Assembly: GCA_027489295.1 (NCBI GenBank)
Contig: JAIYAA010000149.1
Coordinates: 1-10,213, forward strand
Source: Sphingomonadales bacterium
Lineage (GTDB): Bacteria; Pseudomonadota; Alphaproteobacteria; Sphingomonadales; Sphingomonadaceae
DNA length: 10,213 bases
Reading direction: 5' to 3'
Positions 1-6,463 of this stretch are shown one piece after another (within the stretch, counting starts at the first letter, position 1; every line of letters starts with the position of its first letter). The translations under genes were made by a program, and so were the position numbers. The notes under the pieces were generated by a model. That model worked only from the letters and a program-made list of their open reading frames with translations, did not search any database and was not told the origin of the DNA.

Positions 1-993
1 CAGCTCGCGCAAATCGAAGTCGCATTCTTCCGTCGCCGCATCAACGCGGGGATTGAGCCACAGACTGAGCTTGGACGTGACGGTCTGGACGATGCCGGCA
101 AAGGTGTTGTCTGCCCCCGATGTGAAGTCAGCGAGCGCATTCCGGCACCCTTGCGATAGATCGAGCGAGCGATCTTCGAGAACGCGGCGGAAAAACCCGC
201 GCGTGTCGCCCGTCGTCATCAACCGGTAGATGGCGCCGATGGTGAAAGGCTGATCGGCGACCGCAAGATAGGCCCCGACGCCGACAAAGGCGGTTCGCGC
301 CGAATCCGTCCAGAATGGCTCTCCGCGCTCGGGGGGCACGAACAGCATCGTGGCGATCTTCTGCAGCTCGATCACCACTTGGTCAGGATCGGTGCGGTCG
401 ATGTAGCCGAGCGGATTATAACGGGCGGTTCGGCCTTCCGGATCGGTCGGATTGAACAGGTAAACGGCCTGGCCGTATTTCTGGCGAAAACCCGCCGTGG
501 CTTCCCAATTCTCACGCTTCACATCGAGGACGACGACCGACTCCTGCCATGACAACAGGTTCGGGATGACGATGCCGACCCCTTTGCCCGAGCGGGTAGG
601 GGCCTCAACGATACAGTGCTCATTGCCGCCGAAGGTCAGGAACTTCCCGCCCTTCTTTCCCAGGACAATCCCGTCATTTGCGCGGAAACCGGCGCGACGG
701 ATCTCGCTATCTTTGGCGAAGCGGGCAGCCCCGTGGAGAGGTGGCTTCCGCTTTGCGACCCACCACAGCATGAGGCCGGCGATGATGAAGCCGACCAATG
801 CACCTCCGGCGAGCGCTTTCAGCACCACGGGATCGTGCCGATAATACCAGAAGAACCCCGGCATCTTGAAAATGTCGAACTTGGCGCTGGGGAGGCCCAG
901 GTAGATCCAGGCGATGACCGACGTGATGAGGAAGGCCACGACGATCCCGACCGGAATGCCGAGGGCGAGAATGGCGCCCCTTTTAGGCTGCAT
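1..993 (-). CDS. virD4: VirD4 type IV coupling protein, 3' end cut by window edge
   Basis: Coupling-protein ATPase that recruits the relaxosome or protein substrate to the VirB channel at the inner membrane. The first 331 codons are visible and the frame runs off the left edge; family members are usually 550-700 residues. There are two N-terminal membrane segments (about residues 8-34 and 58-80). They are followed by the family motif HGAARFA (87-93) and a Walker A loop APTRSGKGVG (131-140; nt 603-574), then FNPTDPEGRTARYNPL (180-195), which is typical of VirD4/TraG. The Walker B motif would lie near or beyond the edge and is not claimed. The start is the ATG at 993-991, which overlaps the end of virB11 by 11 bp, so translation is probably coupled. 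Placement as last gene of the virB operon fits systems that deliver substrates, i.e. conjugation. Family identity is clear; the substrate is not shown. Confidence 0.96.
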   Translation of the reverse strand, partial: MQPKRGAILALGIPVGIVVAFLITSVIAWIYLGLPSAKFDIFKMPGFFWYYRHDPVVLKALAGGALVGFIIAGLMLWWVAKRKPPLHGAARFAKDSEIRRAGFRANDGIVLGKKGGKFLTFGGNEHCIVEAPTRSGKGVGIVIPNLLSWQESVVVLDVKRENWEATAGFRQKYGQAVYLFNPTDPEGRTARYNPLGYIDRTDPDQVVIELQKIATMLFVPPERGEPFWTDSARTAFVGVGAYLAVADQPFTIGAIYRLMTTGDTRGFFRRVLEDRSLDLSQGCRNALADFTSGADNTFAGIVQTVTSKLSLWLNPRVDAATEECDFDLREL

Positions 994-1993
994 GACGCCC
1001 TGCCGGATCGTAGTAGATCTCGGTCATCCGGAACTTCCCATCGACCTTCTTCATCTGCACCACGACGTCGACGAGGATCTTGAGCAGCGAGCGTATGTCC
1101 TCACGCGCCAGGTCTGCGCCGCCTTCGCTTTCCTTCACCAACAGCGTCAGTTGCTCGAAGGCCAGTTCGGCCGAATCCGCGTGGATCGTCGTAATCGAGC
1201 CGGGATGACCGCTATTGACGTTGCGCAGGTAGAAAAATGCGGTCCCATCGCGCAGCTCTTGAAGAAGAATGCGGTCGGGTCGCATCCGTAGGGCGCTTTC
1301 CAGCAGCTCCTTGGCCGAGACCTTGGCGGTGCCGGTGCCGTCCTTGCTGTAGATCATGTGGACGACGTTCTGGTGAGGCACCACCAGCTCGCGCGTATCC
1401 TCGATCGTCAGCAGTCTTTCATTCTCCGGGATTAGCTTGATGAGCCCCTTGGAGAACGTCGTCTTGCCCGAGCCTGTGGCACCGGAGATCAGGATGTTGA
1501 GCCGGCTTTGCACCGCCAACTCGAAAAATTCGATGTGCCGTCCCGCATGAAGCAGGCCGAGCAATTTTTCCTCGACGGGGCTGACCCGCTTTGTGGCGAC
1601 CTTCGTTTCCGAGAACAGGCCGCTGGCCTCGAAATCGGCCATCGTCATTGTCTTGGTCGACGGCTTGCGCACGGTGATCGAGACGGTGCCATCGGGCACG
1701 ACGGGTGGAAGGACGAGCTGGACCCGCTCGCCGGTTGGAAAGATCGTCGAGCAGATAGGATTTTCGCGCGTCACATCCTGTGAAGTGAAAGCCGCGGCTG
1801 CCCGGGCTAGTTCGTTGAGGGCGTCGAGGGTCAATCCCGCTTCCCGCTCCCAGGTCCAGCCACCATGCCGCTCGACACCGACGATAGTCGGCTCATTGAT
1901 GACGACTTCGGTCACGCCATCGTCATCGAGATATTGCCGCAGCGGCCGAACAGCATGATCGAGGATCGCCGTATTGCGGAACGGCGCGTTCAT
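983..1993 (-). CDS. virB11: VirB11 hexameric secretion ATPase
   Basis: Cytoplasmic AAA+-like traffic ATPase that works with VirB4 and VirD4 in pilus assembly and substrate transfer. The 336-residue length is normal for the family. Motifs in order are Walker A GATGSGKTT (171-179), Asp box LLTIEDTRE (194-202), Walker B RPDRILLQEL with E246 (238-247) and His box GHPGSITTIHA (262-272). Residues 1-130 form the usual N-terminal domain, including the stretch VQLVLPPVVPDGTVSITVRK (91-110). There is no signal peptide or membrane segment. The ATG (1993-1991) overlaps the virB10 stop in an ATGA arrangement, and the 3' end overlaps the virD4 start by 11 bp. All catalytic motifs are intact, so the gene looks functional. 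Confidence 0.98.
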   Translation of the reverse strand: MNAPFRNTAILDHAVRPLRQYLDDDGVTEVVINEPTIVGVERHGGWTWEREAGLTLDALNELARAAAAFTSQDVTRENPICSTIFPTGERVQLVLPPVVPDGTVSITVRKPSTKTMTMADFEASGLFSETKVATKRVSPVEEKLLGLLHAGRHIEFFELAVQSRLNILISGATGSGKTTFSKGLIKLIPENERLLTIEDTRELVVPHQNVVHMIYSKDGTGTAKVSAKELLESALRMRPDRILLQELRDGTAFFYLRNVNSGHPGSITTIHADSAELAFEQLTLLVKESEGGADLAREDIRSLLKILVDVVVQMKKVDGKFRMTEIYYDPAGRHAA

Positions 1994-3186
1994 TTGAGCC
2001 CCAGTCCATAAACTTGCGAGAAATCGAAATCCTTGACGACGGTGATTGCCAGCTCGGTCCCTTGGTTGACGCGCACGATCGGGCGGATGTTCTGCGTGTC
2101 CTGAAGGATTTGCGACGTTGAATCACCGGGAGTGCGGAAAACCGTCGAGCCCTGTGGGCTGACGGCCTGGCCTGCGATCTGGCCGCCCGCGTCGAGGACG
2201 CTGAACAGCATCGCGGCACCAAACCGCTGCCAGAAGAACCGATCAATCTTGCCAGTGACGCCGGCACGACCCAGCGGGTCAGAGGCCGGCGAGCCTATGT
2301 CGATCGCTACGCCGCGTGGCGTGACGGCGCGCGTCCACATCGCGAACAGGCGATTTTGGCCGCGCTGAAGGCCGCCCTGATACTCGCCGAAAACGCGGGT
2401 GCCCTTCTCAAGCAGCACGACGCGGCCATTATCGGAGTAGACATCGCGAGGGATGATGCAGGTCGCATAGCCCGGTACGGTGCTGTCCATAGCCGTTTGC
2501 AGCGTGCAAGGGAGGATGGCTCCCGCAGTGACCAGATAGTTGCGGTCGCCGATCATGCGCGCTGTAGCGGTGCCGATAGCCGAGGTTTGCTTGAGATTGT
2601 CCAGGTTGGTCCGCGAAGGAGCGGTCCCAGCGTCACCTTGCGCGTTCCCGGCACCAGCGCTGGTGACGTCGCCGATCGCGCGTCTGACCCCCTGGTCCCC
2701 GTTGTACGCGATCAGCGTCGATCGCCGGGCATTGTCGCGCAGCTCACGCGCTTCGTTCGCACGCCGCTCCGCCTCGCTGACACCACGGCCGTGCTGCCCT
2801 CCCGCCGATCCGTAGGGTGTGATTGGCTGACCATCAGGCCCGATCGCCGGCACCTGCTCGCCTGTGAGCTGGACGGGCGCATTCGGATCGCGAGGCGCAG
2901 TGGCGAGTGTCGGCGCAATGACAGAATTTGGGTCGTAGGGCGCCTCCGCTGCCGGGGGAGGGGCCTTCCTCGCTTCAAGCGCCTTGTTGTCGCTGCCAGA
3001 CCCGGAAACGAGCGACAGCACGCCAAACACGATCGCGCCGGCTAGGGCCGCGCCGACGACCATCTTCTTGTTGTCCCACTGGACGGTGTTGAGCGAAGGG
3101 ATGCGGTTCGGGCGATCGGCGGCAGGGGTGCGGTCAATCTCGTTCACGTCAGGCGTCGCATCGACGTCGAATCTCTTATCGGACAC
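1990..3186 (-). CDS. virB10: VirB10 core-complex protein (TrbI/VirB10 family)
   Basis: Core-complex protein that spans the inner membrane, periplasm and outer membrane and is thought to pass energy from the ATPases to the outer pore. The 398-residue product has a short cytoplasmic N-terminus, a single membrane helix (about 42-60), a proline-rich stretch (APPP 75-78 and on to about 125), a charged helical segment (136-155) and a C-terminal VirB10 beta-barrel domain (about 200-398). The domain holds the usual cysteine pair (C227, C243). Its antenna region is probably the stretch TGKIDRFFWQRFGAAMLFSV (311-330). I chose the GTG at 3186-3184 because GGAG lies 7 nt upstream (3197-3194) and the virB9 stop is just 1 nt before it. 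A longer open frame to 3372 is available but would run through virB9 and gives non-protein-like sequence. The stop overlaps the virB11 ATG by 4 bp. Confidence 0.96.
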   Translation of the reverse strand: MSDKRFDVDATPDVNEIDRTPAADRPNRIPSLNTVQWDNKKMVVGAALAGAIVFGVLSLVSGSGSDNKALEARKAPPPAAEAPYDPNSVIAPTLATAPRDPNAPVQLTGEQVPAIGPDGQPITPYGSAGGQHGRGVSEAERRANEARELRDNARRSTLIAYNGDQGVRRAIGDVTSAGAGNAQGDAGTAPSRTNLDNLKQTSAIGTATARMIGDRNYLVTAGAILPCTLQTAMDSTVPGYATCIIPRDVYSDNGRVVLLEKGTRVFGEYQGGLQRGQNRLFAMWTRAVTPRGVAIDIGSPASDPLGRAGVTGKIDRFFWQRFGAAMLFSVLDAGGQIAGQAVSPQGSTVFRTPGDSTSQILQDTQNIRPIVRVNQGTELAITVVKDFDFSQVYGLGLK

Positions 3187-3187
3187 G

Positions 3188-4027
3188 TCAGTTCTCCGTC
3201 GTGCGCTCGACAGCTTCCGACGCCGTATCCGTCTTGGGATCGCGACCGTAGAAGCTCGGGCTTTCGTTGTAGATGCACAGCACCACCTTCCCCCGGCGCA
3301 GGCGCAGCTCCTTGTAGACGCCATGAATGACGACGAACTCGTCGCGCACGTCGAAGGAGGCTGTGGCTTCACTGCCGTCGGGATTGACGGTGAAGATGGC
3401 AGGAATTTCGCGCTGGTTGGGGAAGCGCATCACGGTGAATTGCCCGTTGTCGCTGACTTCCGATGGTTGCAGCGCTGATGCGCCCTGCACCTTGTAATTG
3501 AGGTTCCGTGTCCCTTCGAGAACACCCATATCGAGCGCGATCCTCGTGGCCTTATTCTGCGCATCCAAGACCGTCGCGAGTTGCGCGCGCTGTTGTGCCA
3601 AACGGGCCTGCGCCGCCTCATATTCAGGGTAACGGAGCCGCACCTTGAAGAATGTGCCTGGAGAGCGCGCCGCAGCGACGGTCGACAGCTCAAAGGTGTA
3701 GTTGCGCTTGGTGCCTTGGAAGTCCGTCACAACGATGAGGTTGGTGGCACCAGCGCGCTCGCGAGGCTTCACGAACAGCGAATTGTCAGCCGGGGCGACC
3801 TCCCACGACACGGTGTCACCCATCGCCACGAACTTGATGACCTCGCCGGGTGCGAACTCAATCTGTGTCGCTGTGCGGAACGCGCTCCGGATCTGGATCA
3901 CGTTTCCATCGGTGTAATTGACCTCGCGGATGCGAGCATCAGGACCGCGCTGCGTAGGCGTCTGCGCCATCGCCGGCGCTGCCGACATGGCGCCGATCGC
4001 CGCGGCCAGAAGCAGGATGGTCTTCAT
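3188..4027 (-). CDS. virB9: VirB9 outer-membrane core-complex protein
   Basis: Periplasmic/outer-membrane component that forms the outer layer of the core complex with VirB7 and the VirB10 C-terminus. The 279-residue product has a clear signal peptide (1-21, cleavage at AMA|QT). An N-terminal beta domain follows (about 30-130), then a helical, Gln/Ala-rich linker (about 135-168), then the C-terminal VirB9 domain (about 175-262) ending in the family segment VVLCIYNESPSFYG (248-261). C251 is the only cysteine in the protein. In Agrobacterium, Cys262 of VirB9, also about 30 residues from the end, forms a disulfide with VirB7. The ATG (4027-4025) overlaps the virB8 stop as ATGA. The stop is 1 nt before the virB10 GTG. 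Confidence 0.97.
   Translation of the reverse strand: MKTILLLAAAIGAMSAAPAMAQTPTQRGPDARIREVNYTDGNVIQIRSAFRTATQIEFAPGEVIKFVAMGDTVSWEVAPADNSLFVKPRERAGATNLIVVTDFQGTKRNYTFELSTVAAARSPGTFFKVRLRYPEYEAAQARLAQQRAQLATVLDAQNKATRIALDMGVLEGTRNLNYKVQGASALQPSEVSDNGQFTVMRFPNQREIPAIFTVNPDGSEATASFDVRDEFVVIHGVYKELRLRRGKVVLCIYNESPSFYGRDPKTDTASEAVERTTEN
3194..3197 (-). promoter_or_regulatory. Ribosome binding site that fixes the virB10 GTG start
   Basis: GGAG on the minus strand, 7 nt before the GTG at 3186-3184. It lies inside the last codons of virB9. The 7-nt spacing equals that seen before virB5 and before the virB7-like gene, which supports GTG over any ATG further upstream. Confidence 0.75.
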
Positions 4028-4716
4028 CGTGTCGGAACCTCCACGTCGGCCCGGTATGTCTTGACCTGAAACCCGAGCGGATTGGCGTATCGACCGGATT
4101 CTGTTTCCGGCTTCGACAGCACGTCAAAAGTGATGGTTGCGATGGCAGGCGTCTCAATCACCTGCTGGTCGCGCTGGAGGCGCTTGATGAAGCGGACTTG
4201 CGCGACGTTGGGCGAGATGAACGCAACCGAGCGGATCGCCACGAAAACCGCGTCACTGGCGGTAAACTGGTTTTGCGGGGAGTCCGGATTGTCTTTCTTG
4301 TAGAAGGCGGTCCAGCGGGTTTGTTCCTCCCGTGTCGACAGCGCCAGCACCTTGCGGAAGAACTCTTCCCTGGCCTGCGGAATCCACCCTTCGCGAGCGC
4401 GAACATAATCGGCGAGGAAATACTTCCGGATCGCCTCGTCATAAGTGATCGTCTTGTCGCCGCGCAGCTCCTGCGTGACTTCGGTTGCACCCGTCGAGCG
4501 ATCGACGGTGACAACATAGGGCACCACCGTTTTGAGCGGCGAGAGCGCCAGCACGGCAGCCGCGCAGATCGCGGCGAACACGATGGCGACGATGGCGACG
4601 ATCCACGCGACACGGCGCGAGCGAACCGCTGCCACGAACCTGTCGCGGTCCCAGCTTTCCGCTTCCGCGAAATATGCCTTCAGATCCTCGTCTTTGTCTT
4701 TGACGCCAATAGCCAT
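4024..4716 (-). CDS. virB8: VirB8 inner-membrane assembly factor
   Basis: Bitopic inner-membrane protein that nucleates assembly of the channel. The 230-residue product has a charged cytoplasmic N-terminus (1-34), one membrane helix (about 36-57) and a periplasmic NTF2-like domain (about 70-230). Typical family stretches are LKTVVPYVVTVDRSTG (61-76), YVRAREGW (104-111) and NPLGFQVKTYRADVEV (212-227). The frame is open upstream, with other ATGs at 4731 and 4764. I prefer 4716 because the added residues look nothing like VirB8 and because a stop codon in a neighbouring frame (4720-4718) sits 1 nt before it, the same spacing as at virB9-virB10. The Shine-Dalgarno sequence is weak (GAG, 8 nt upstream), which fits translation coupled to the gene before. 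The stop overlaps the virB9 ATG by 4 bp. Confidence 0.95.
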   Translation of the reverse strand: MAIGVKDKDEDLKAYFAEAESWDRDRFVAAVRSRRVAWIVAIVAIVFAAICAAAVLALSPLKTVVPYVVTVDRSTGATEVTQELRGDKTITYDEAIRKYFLADYVRAREGWIPQAREEFFRKVLALSTREEQTRWTAFYKKDNPDSPQNQFTASDAVFVAIRSVAFISPNVAQVRFIKRLQRDQQVIETPAIATITFDVLSKPETESGRYANPLGFQVKTYRADVEVPTR

Positions 4717-4757
4717 GTCAGCAGCTCGCATATGAGATTGAGAGCGCGGCGGTCGGA

Positions 4758-5087
4758 CTACCATTTGGTGTGAGAGCGCCGATTGCCGGCACCTTGCCTG
4801 TTCGCGAAGCGTCCGCTCCCTCTGGAGCGGACGCCGCGCCGTCGGCCGGGAAGAGGTTGGTAGCCGGCCGATTGCGATGGGGGTGTGCCACGTGGCACAC
4901 CATCAGCGGGAGCAGCCGAGGTAGCGTTTCGCGGCGGAATCGACGGGAGAACGGTCCCATAGAGGTTGGCAGGTCGCTTTTGCCGACCGCTGCACCGAGG
5001 CAGCTTCTCGTCTTTCGCAGCGCTCGCCGGAGCCGAGGGAGTGAGAGCCGCGAGGGCGAGAAAGGCCAAGGCCGAGCCGAGCTTCAT
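4758..5087 (-). CDS. Small secreted protein in the virB7 position, possible VirB7-like, possibly frameshifted
   Basis: I do not recognise this protein by sequence with certainty. As read it has 109 residues. It has a Sec signal peptide (1-23, ending PASA|A), then a basic region KLPRCSGRQKRPANLYG (28-44), then a Pro/Ala-rich part. It lies between virB6 and virB8, where virB7 is normally found. Its one cysteine (C32) sits in a CxG...N pattern resembling the second-cysteine region of Agrobacterium VirB7 (C-K-G...N). There is no lipobox, so lipidation is not predicted. The ATG at 5087 has GGAG 7 nt upstream (5098-5095) and is 13 nt after the virB6 stop; an ATG at 5144 lies inside virB6 and is rejected. 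The last 35 residues are Arg-rich and look out of frame. Another frame ending at 4718 gives a more protein-like Ala/Pro tail and ends 1 nt before virB8. A 1-nt frameshift between about 4830 and 4885 is likely, by mutation, by sequencing error or by programmed shifting. Confidence 0.6.
   Translation of the reverse strand: MKLGSALAFLALAALTPSAPASAAKDEKLPRCSGRQKRPANLYGTVLPSIPPRNATSAAPADGVPRGTPPSQSAGYQPLPGRRRGVRSRGSGRFANRQGAGNRRSHTKW
4882..4901. repeat. Perfect 20-bp palindrome inside the virB7-like gene
   Basis: The + strand reads GGTGTGCCACGTGGCACACC, which equals its own reverse complement over all 20 bp. A shorter extension (GAT at 4876-4878 with ATC at 4902-4904) pairs across a GGG bulge. 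It is inside a coding frame, next to a run of five G (C on the sense strand) at 4879-4883. Its layout, TGTGC at one end and GCACA at the other of an 18-20 bp dyad, resembles LuxR-type tra boxes, but it does not lie in front of a promoter that I can see. Function unknown. Confidence 0.7.
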
Positions 5088-5094
5088 ACCGGAT

Positions 5095-5098
5095 CTCC
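5095..5098 (-). promoter_or_regulatory. Ribosome binding site that fixes the virB7-like start
   Basis: GGAG on the minus strand, 7 nt before the ATG at 5087-5085 and just after the virB6 stop (5103-5101). It decides between this ATG and an ATG at 5144, which lies within virB6 and gives no signal peptide at the N-terminus. Confidence 0.75.
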
Positions 5099-5100
5099 GA

Positions 5101-6105
5101 TTAGCTGTTGTTGTAGAGGGTGCCGCCGCCACCTCTTCCTGCACGAGAGAAGCGACCTAGCCGCGACGGCAAGCTGGCGATGCTTGCTGGAGCGGAAGAC
5201 AGCGCGCGACCCGCAGAGGGGACGACATTGCCGGTGGAGGCGTTCGCAAACTGCGTCGCGAGCGAGGCGCCCCCGCCGCCAAGGCCAGCGGCCAAGCCCG
5301 GTATCTGGAGGAAGAAGAAGAAACCCAACACGTAGAACGCGATTGCACGGATCGCGATAACGGCGATGTTCGTATCACCTGCAAAGGCTTGGCTCATAAA
5401 GTCCTCACCCGTGTTGCGGATGAAGATCGTCAGCAGGAGAGCGAACGCCACGAGCATGAGGTAGCTGATCGCGGACCCTAGCCAGGCAAAGAAGAAAGCC
5501 CTCGTGGAGTCGAATAGGAGTGCCGCGATAAAGATCGGCCCCACTGCCGCGAGGAGAGCCAGTGCAAACAGCGCAAATGCGCAAATGGTGAAGCCGAGCG
5601 CTGCCGATAGGATGGCCATGACCATCAGGACAAGGCAGTAGATACCTGTAAAAAAAATCTCGACGATGTTGTTAGGGAGACCGACAAGGTTCTTGCCGGC
5701 AGCGGCGGTTCTAGCGTCCTGTATTTCGGTGATCTTGGCGACTGTTGTGGATGCGCCTCTTACGATCTGATCGAAGAAGTCGCCGAGGCCCGTCACGTCG
5801 GACCCGCCCACGGCCTGGGCTACGTCTCTCGGCAAGCCGTCCATTGCGAAGAGGCTGACCGATGCGCCGTAGAGTGTCGTGACAGCGAACACGAGCGCAG
5901 CCAGCTTCATTCCACGATATACAAACTCCCGGAACGGATACTCGACTGCGCCCCGCAGGATCGCAAAGCCGAGAAGGATGATGTAGATCGTCACACCGAC
6001 ACGCAATGGTCCGGAGATCCAGCCCACTACCCCCGCATAGACAGCGATGATCGCGGCCAAGGCGTCGTTTAGGTAGGTAAACATTGATTGGAAAAGATTA
6101 CCCAT
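5101..6105 (-). CDS. virB6: VirB6 polytopic inner-membrane channel protein
   Basis: Inner-membrane channel component of the secretion system. The 334-residue product is strongly hydrophobic. Likely membrane segments are at about 13-31, 34-52, 67-86, 148-170, 172-197, 204-230 and 247-274, with a large loop in the first half (87-147). W208 in the AFFFAWLG stretch is in the region of the conserved tryptophan of VirB6 proteins. The C-terminal tail (275-334) is Gly/Ser/Ala-rich with basic residues and ends GGGGTLYNNS. The start is the ATG at 6105-6103, with an AGG about 4 nt upstream and 43 nt after the eex-like stop. It contains a run of seven A at 5651-5657 (+ strand), but the frame stays intact. 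Identity rests on hydrophobicity, length and position as much as on motifs. Confidence 0.93.
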   Translation of the reverse strand: MGNLFQSMFTYLNDALAAIIAVYAGVVGWISGPLRVGVTIYIILLGFAILRGAVEYPFREFVYRGMKLAALVFAVTTLYGASVSLFAMDGLPRDVAQAVGGSDVTGLGDFFDQIVRGASTTVAKITEIQDARTAAAGKNLVGLPNNIVEIFFTGIYCLVLMVMAILSAALGFTICAFALFALALLAAVGPIFIAALLFDSTRAFFFAWLGSAISYLMLVAFALLLTIFIRNTGEDFMSQAFAGDTNIAVIAIRAIAFYVLGFFFFLQIPGLAAGLGGGGASLATQFANASTGNVVPSAGRALSSAPASIASLPSRLGRFSRAGRGGGGTLYNNS

Positions 6106-6148
6106 TCTACCTGCCTTTAAACTTCAGCTTAACCGCAGATCATCGCGC

Positions 6149-6463
6149 TTAAATGCCCATGCCCCTTTTGAACTCGTCTCGATCTTTCTTGGCTTGGATA
6201 AGCTGATTTGCTGTATCAACATTGTTACAGTTGTTGACGGCAACAGAGGGCCAGCTTGCCAGTGGACGTTGCGAAGCTTTCCACTTCTCGCAAATCCTAG
6301 CCATTTCTACGCGCTCCTGCTCATGTTGTGCGAAATAGGGGGCGTCTCGAAGCGGCATGTCAGACCGAAGGTCATCTCCGGTTTGCTGCCGTTCCGAGGG
6401 CGAGCATGAAGCGAGCGCGACAATCGCCAGTGAGACAGTTGCGGCACGCAGGTTGCGCATCAT
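6149..6463 (-). CDS. eexN: Eex-type entry-exclusion lipoprotein (probable)
   Basis: Predicted small lipoprotein of 104 residues, probably blocking uptake of the same element from another donor. It has a short basic N-terminus, a hydrophobic core and a lipobox LASC (17-20), giving C20 as the lipidated residue. The mature part is hydrophilic with two more cysteines, in ARICEKW and in VNNCNNVDTA, a C...NC pattern as in EexN-like proteins. Its place between virB5 and virB6 is that of eex in pKM101 and R388. The ATG at 6463-6461 shares a base with the virB5 stop (TGATG); the next codon is also ATG (6460), and either could be the start. GC falls to 40% over 6181-6240, below its neighbours, as is common for exclusion genes that change quickly. 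The C-terminus DRDEFKRGMGI closely matches the C-terminus of VirB5. The exclusion role is inferred. Confidence 0.72.
   Translation of the reverse strand: MMRNLRAATVSLAIVALASCSPSERQQTGDDLRSDMPLRDAPYFAQHEQERVEMARICEKWKASQRPLASWPSVAVNNCNNVDTANQLIQAKKDRDEFKRGMGI

Noticed and set aside
616..1083. Open frames on the + strand over the start of virD4 and the end of virB11
   Set aside because: They are antisense to virD4 and virB11, which carry clear motifs; the translations are rich in Arg, His and Pro with no recognisable fold.
3187..3372. A 62-codon N-terminal extension of virB10
   Set aside because: It would overlap virB9, reads as Ser/Cys/Arg-rich noise, and the GTG at 3186 has a well-spaced ribosome binding site.
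4717..4764. A 16-codon N-terminal extension of virB8 from the ATG at 4764
   Set aside because: No ribosome binding site is seen before the ATG at 4764, and the added residues do not resemble VirB8 N-termini.
5651..5657. Run of seven A in virB6 as a frameshift site
   Set aside because: The reading frame stays open and hydrophobic segments continue on both sides, so there is no sign of a shift.
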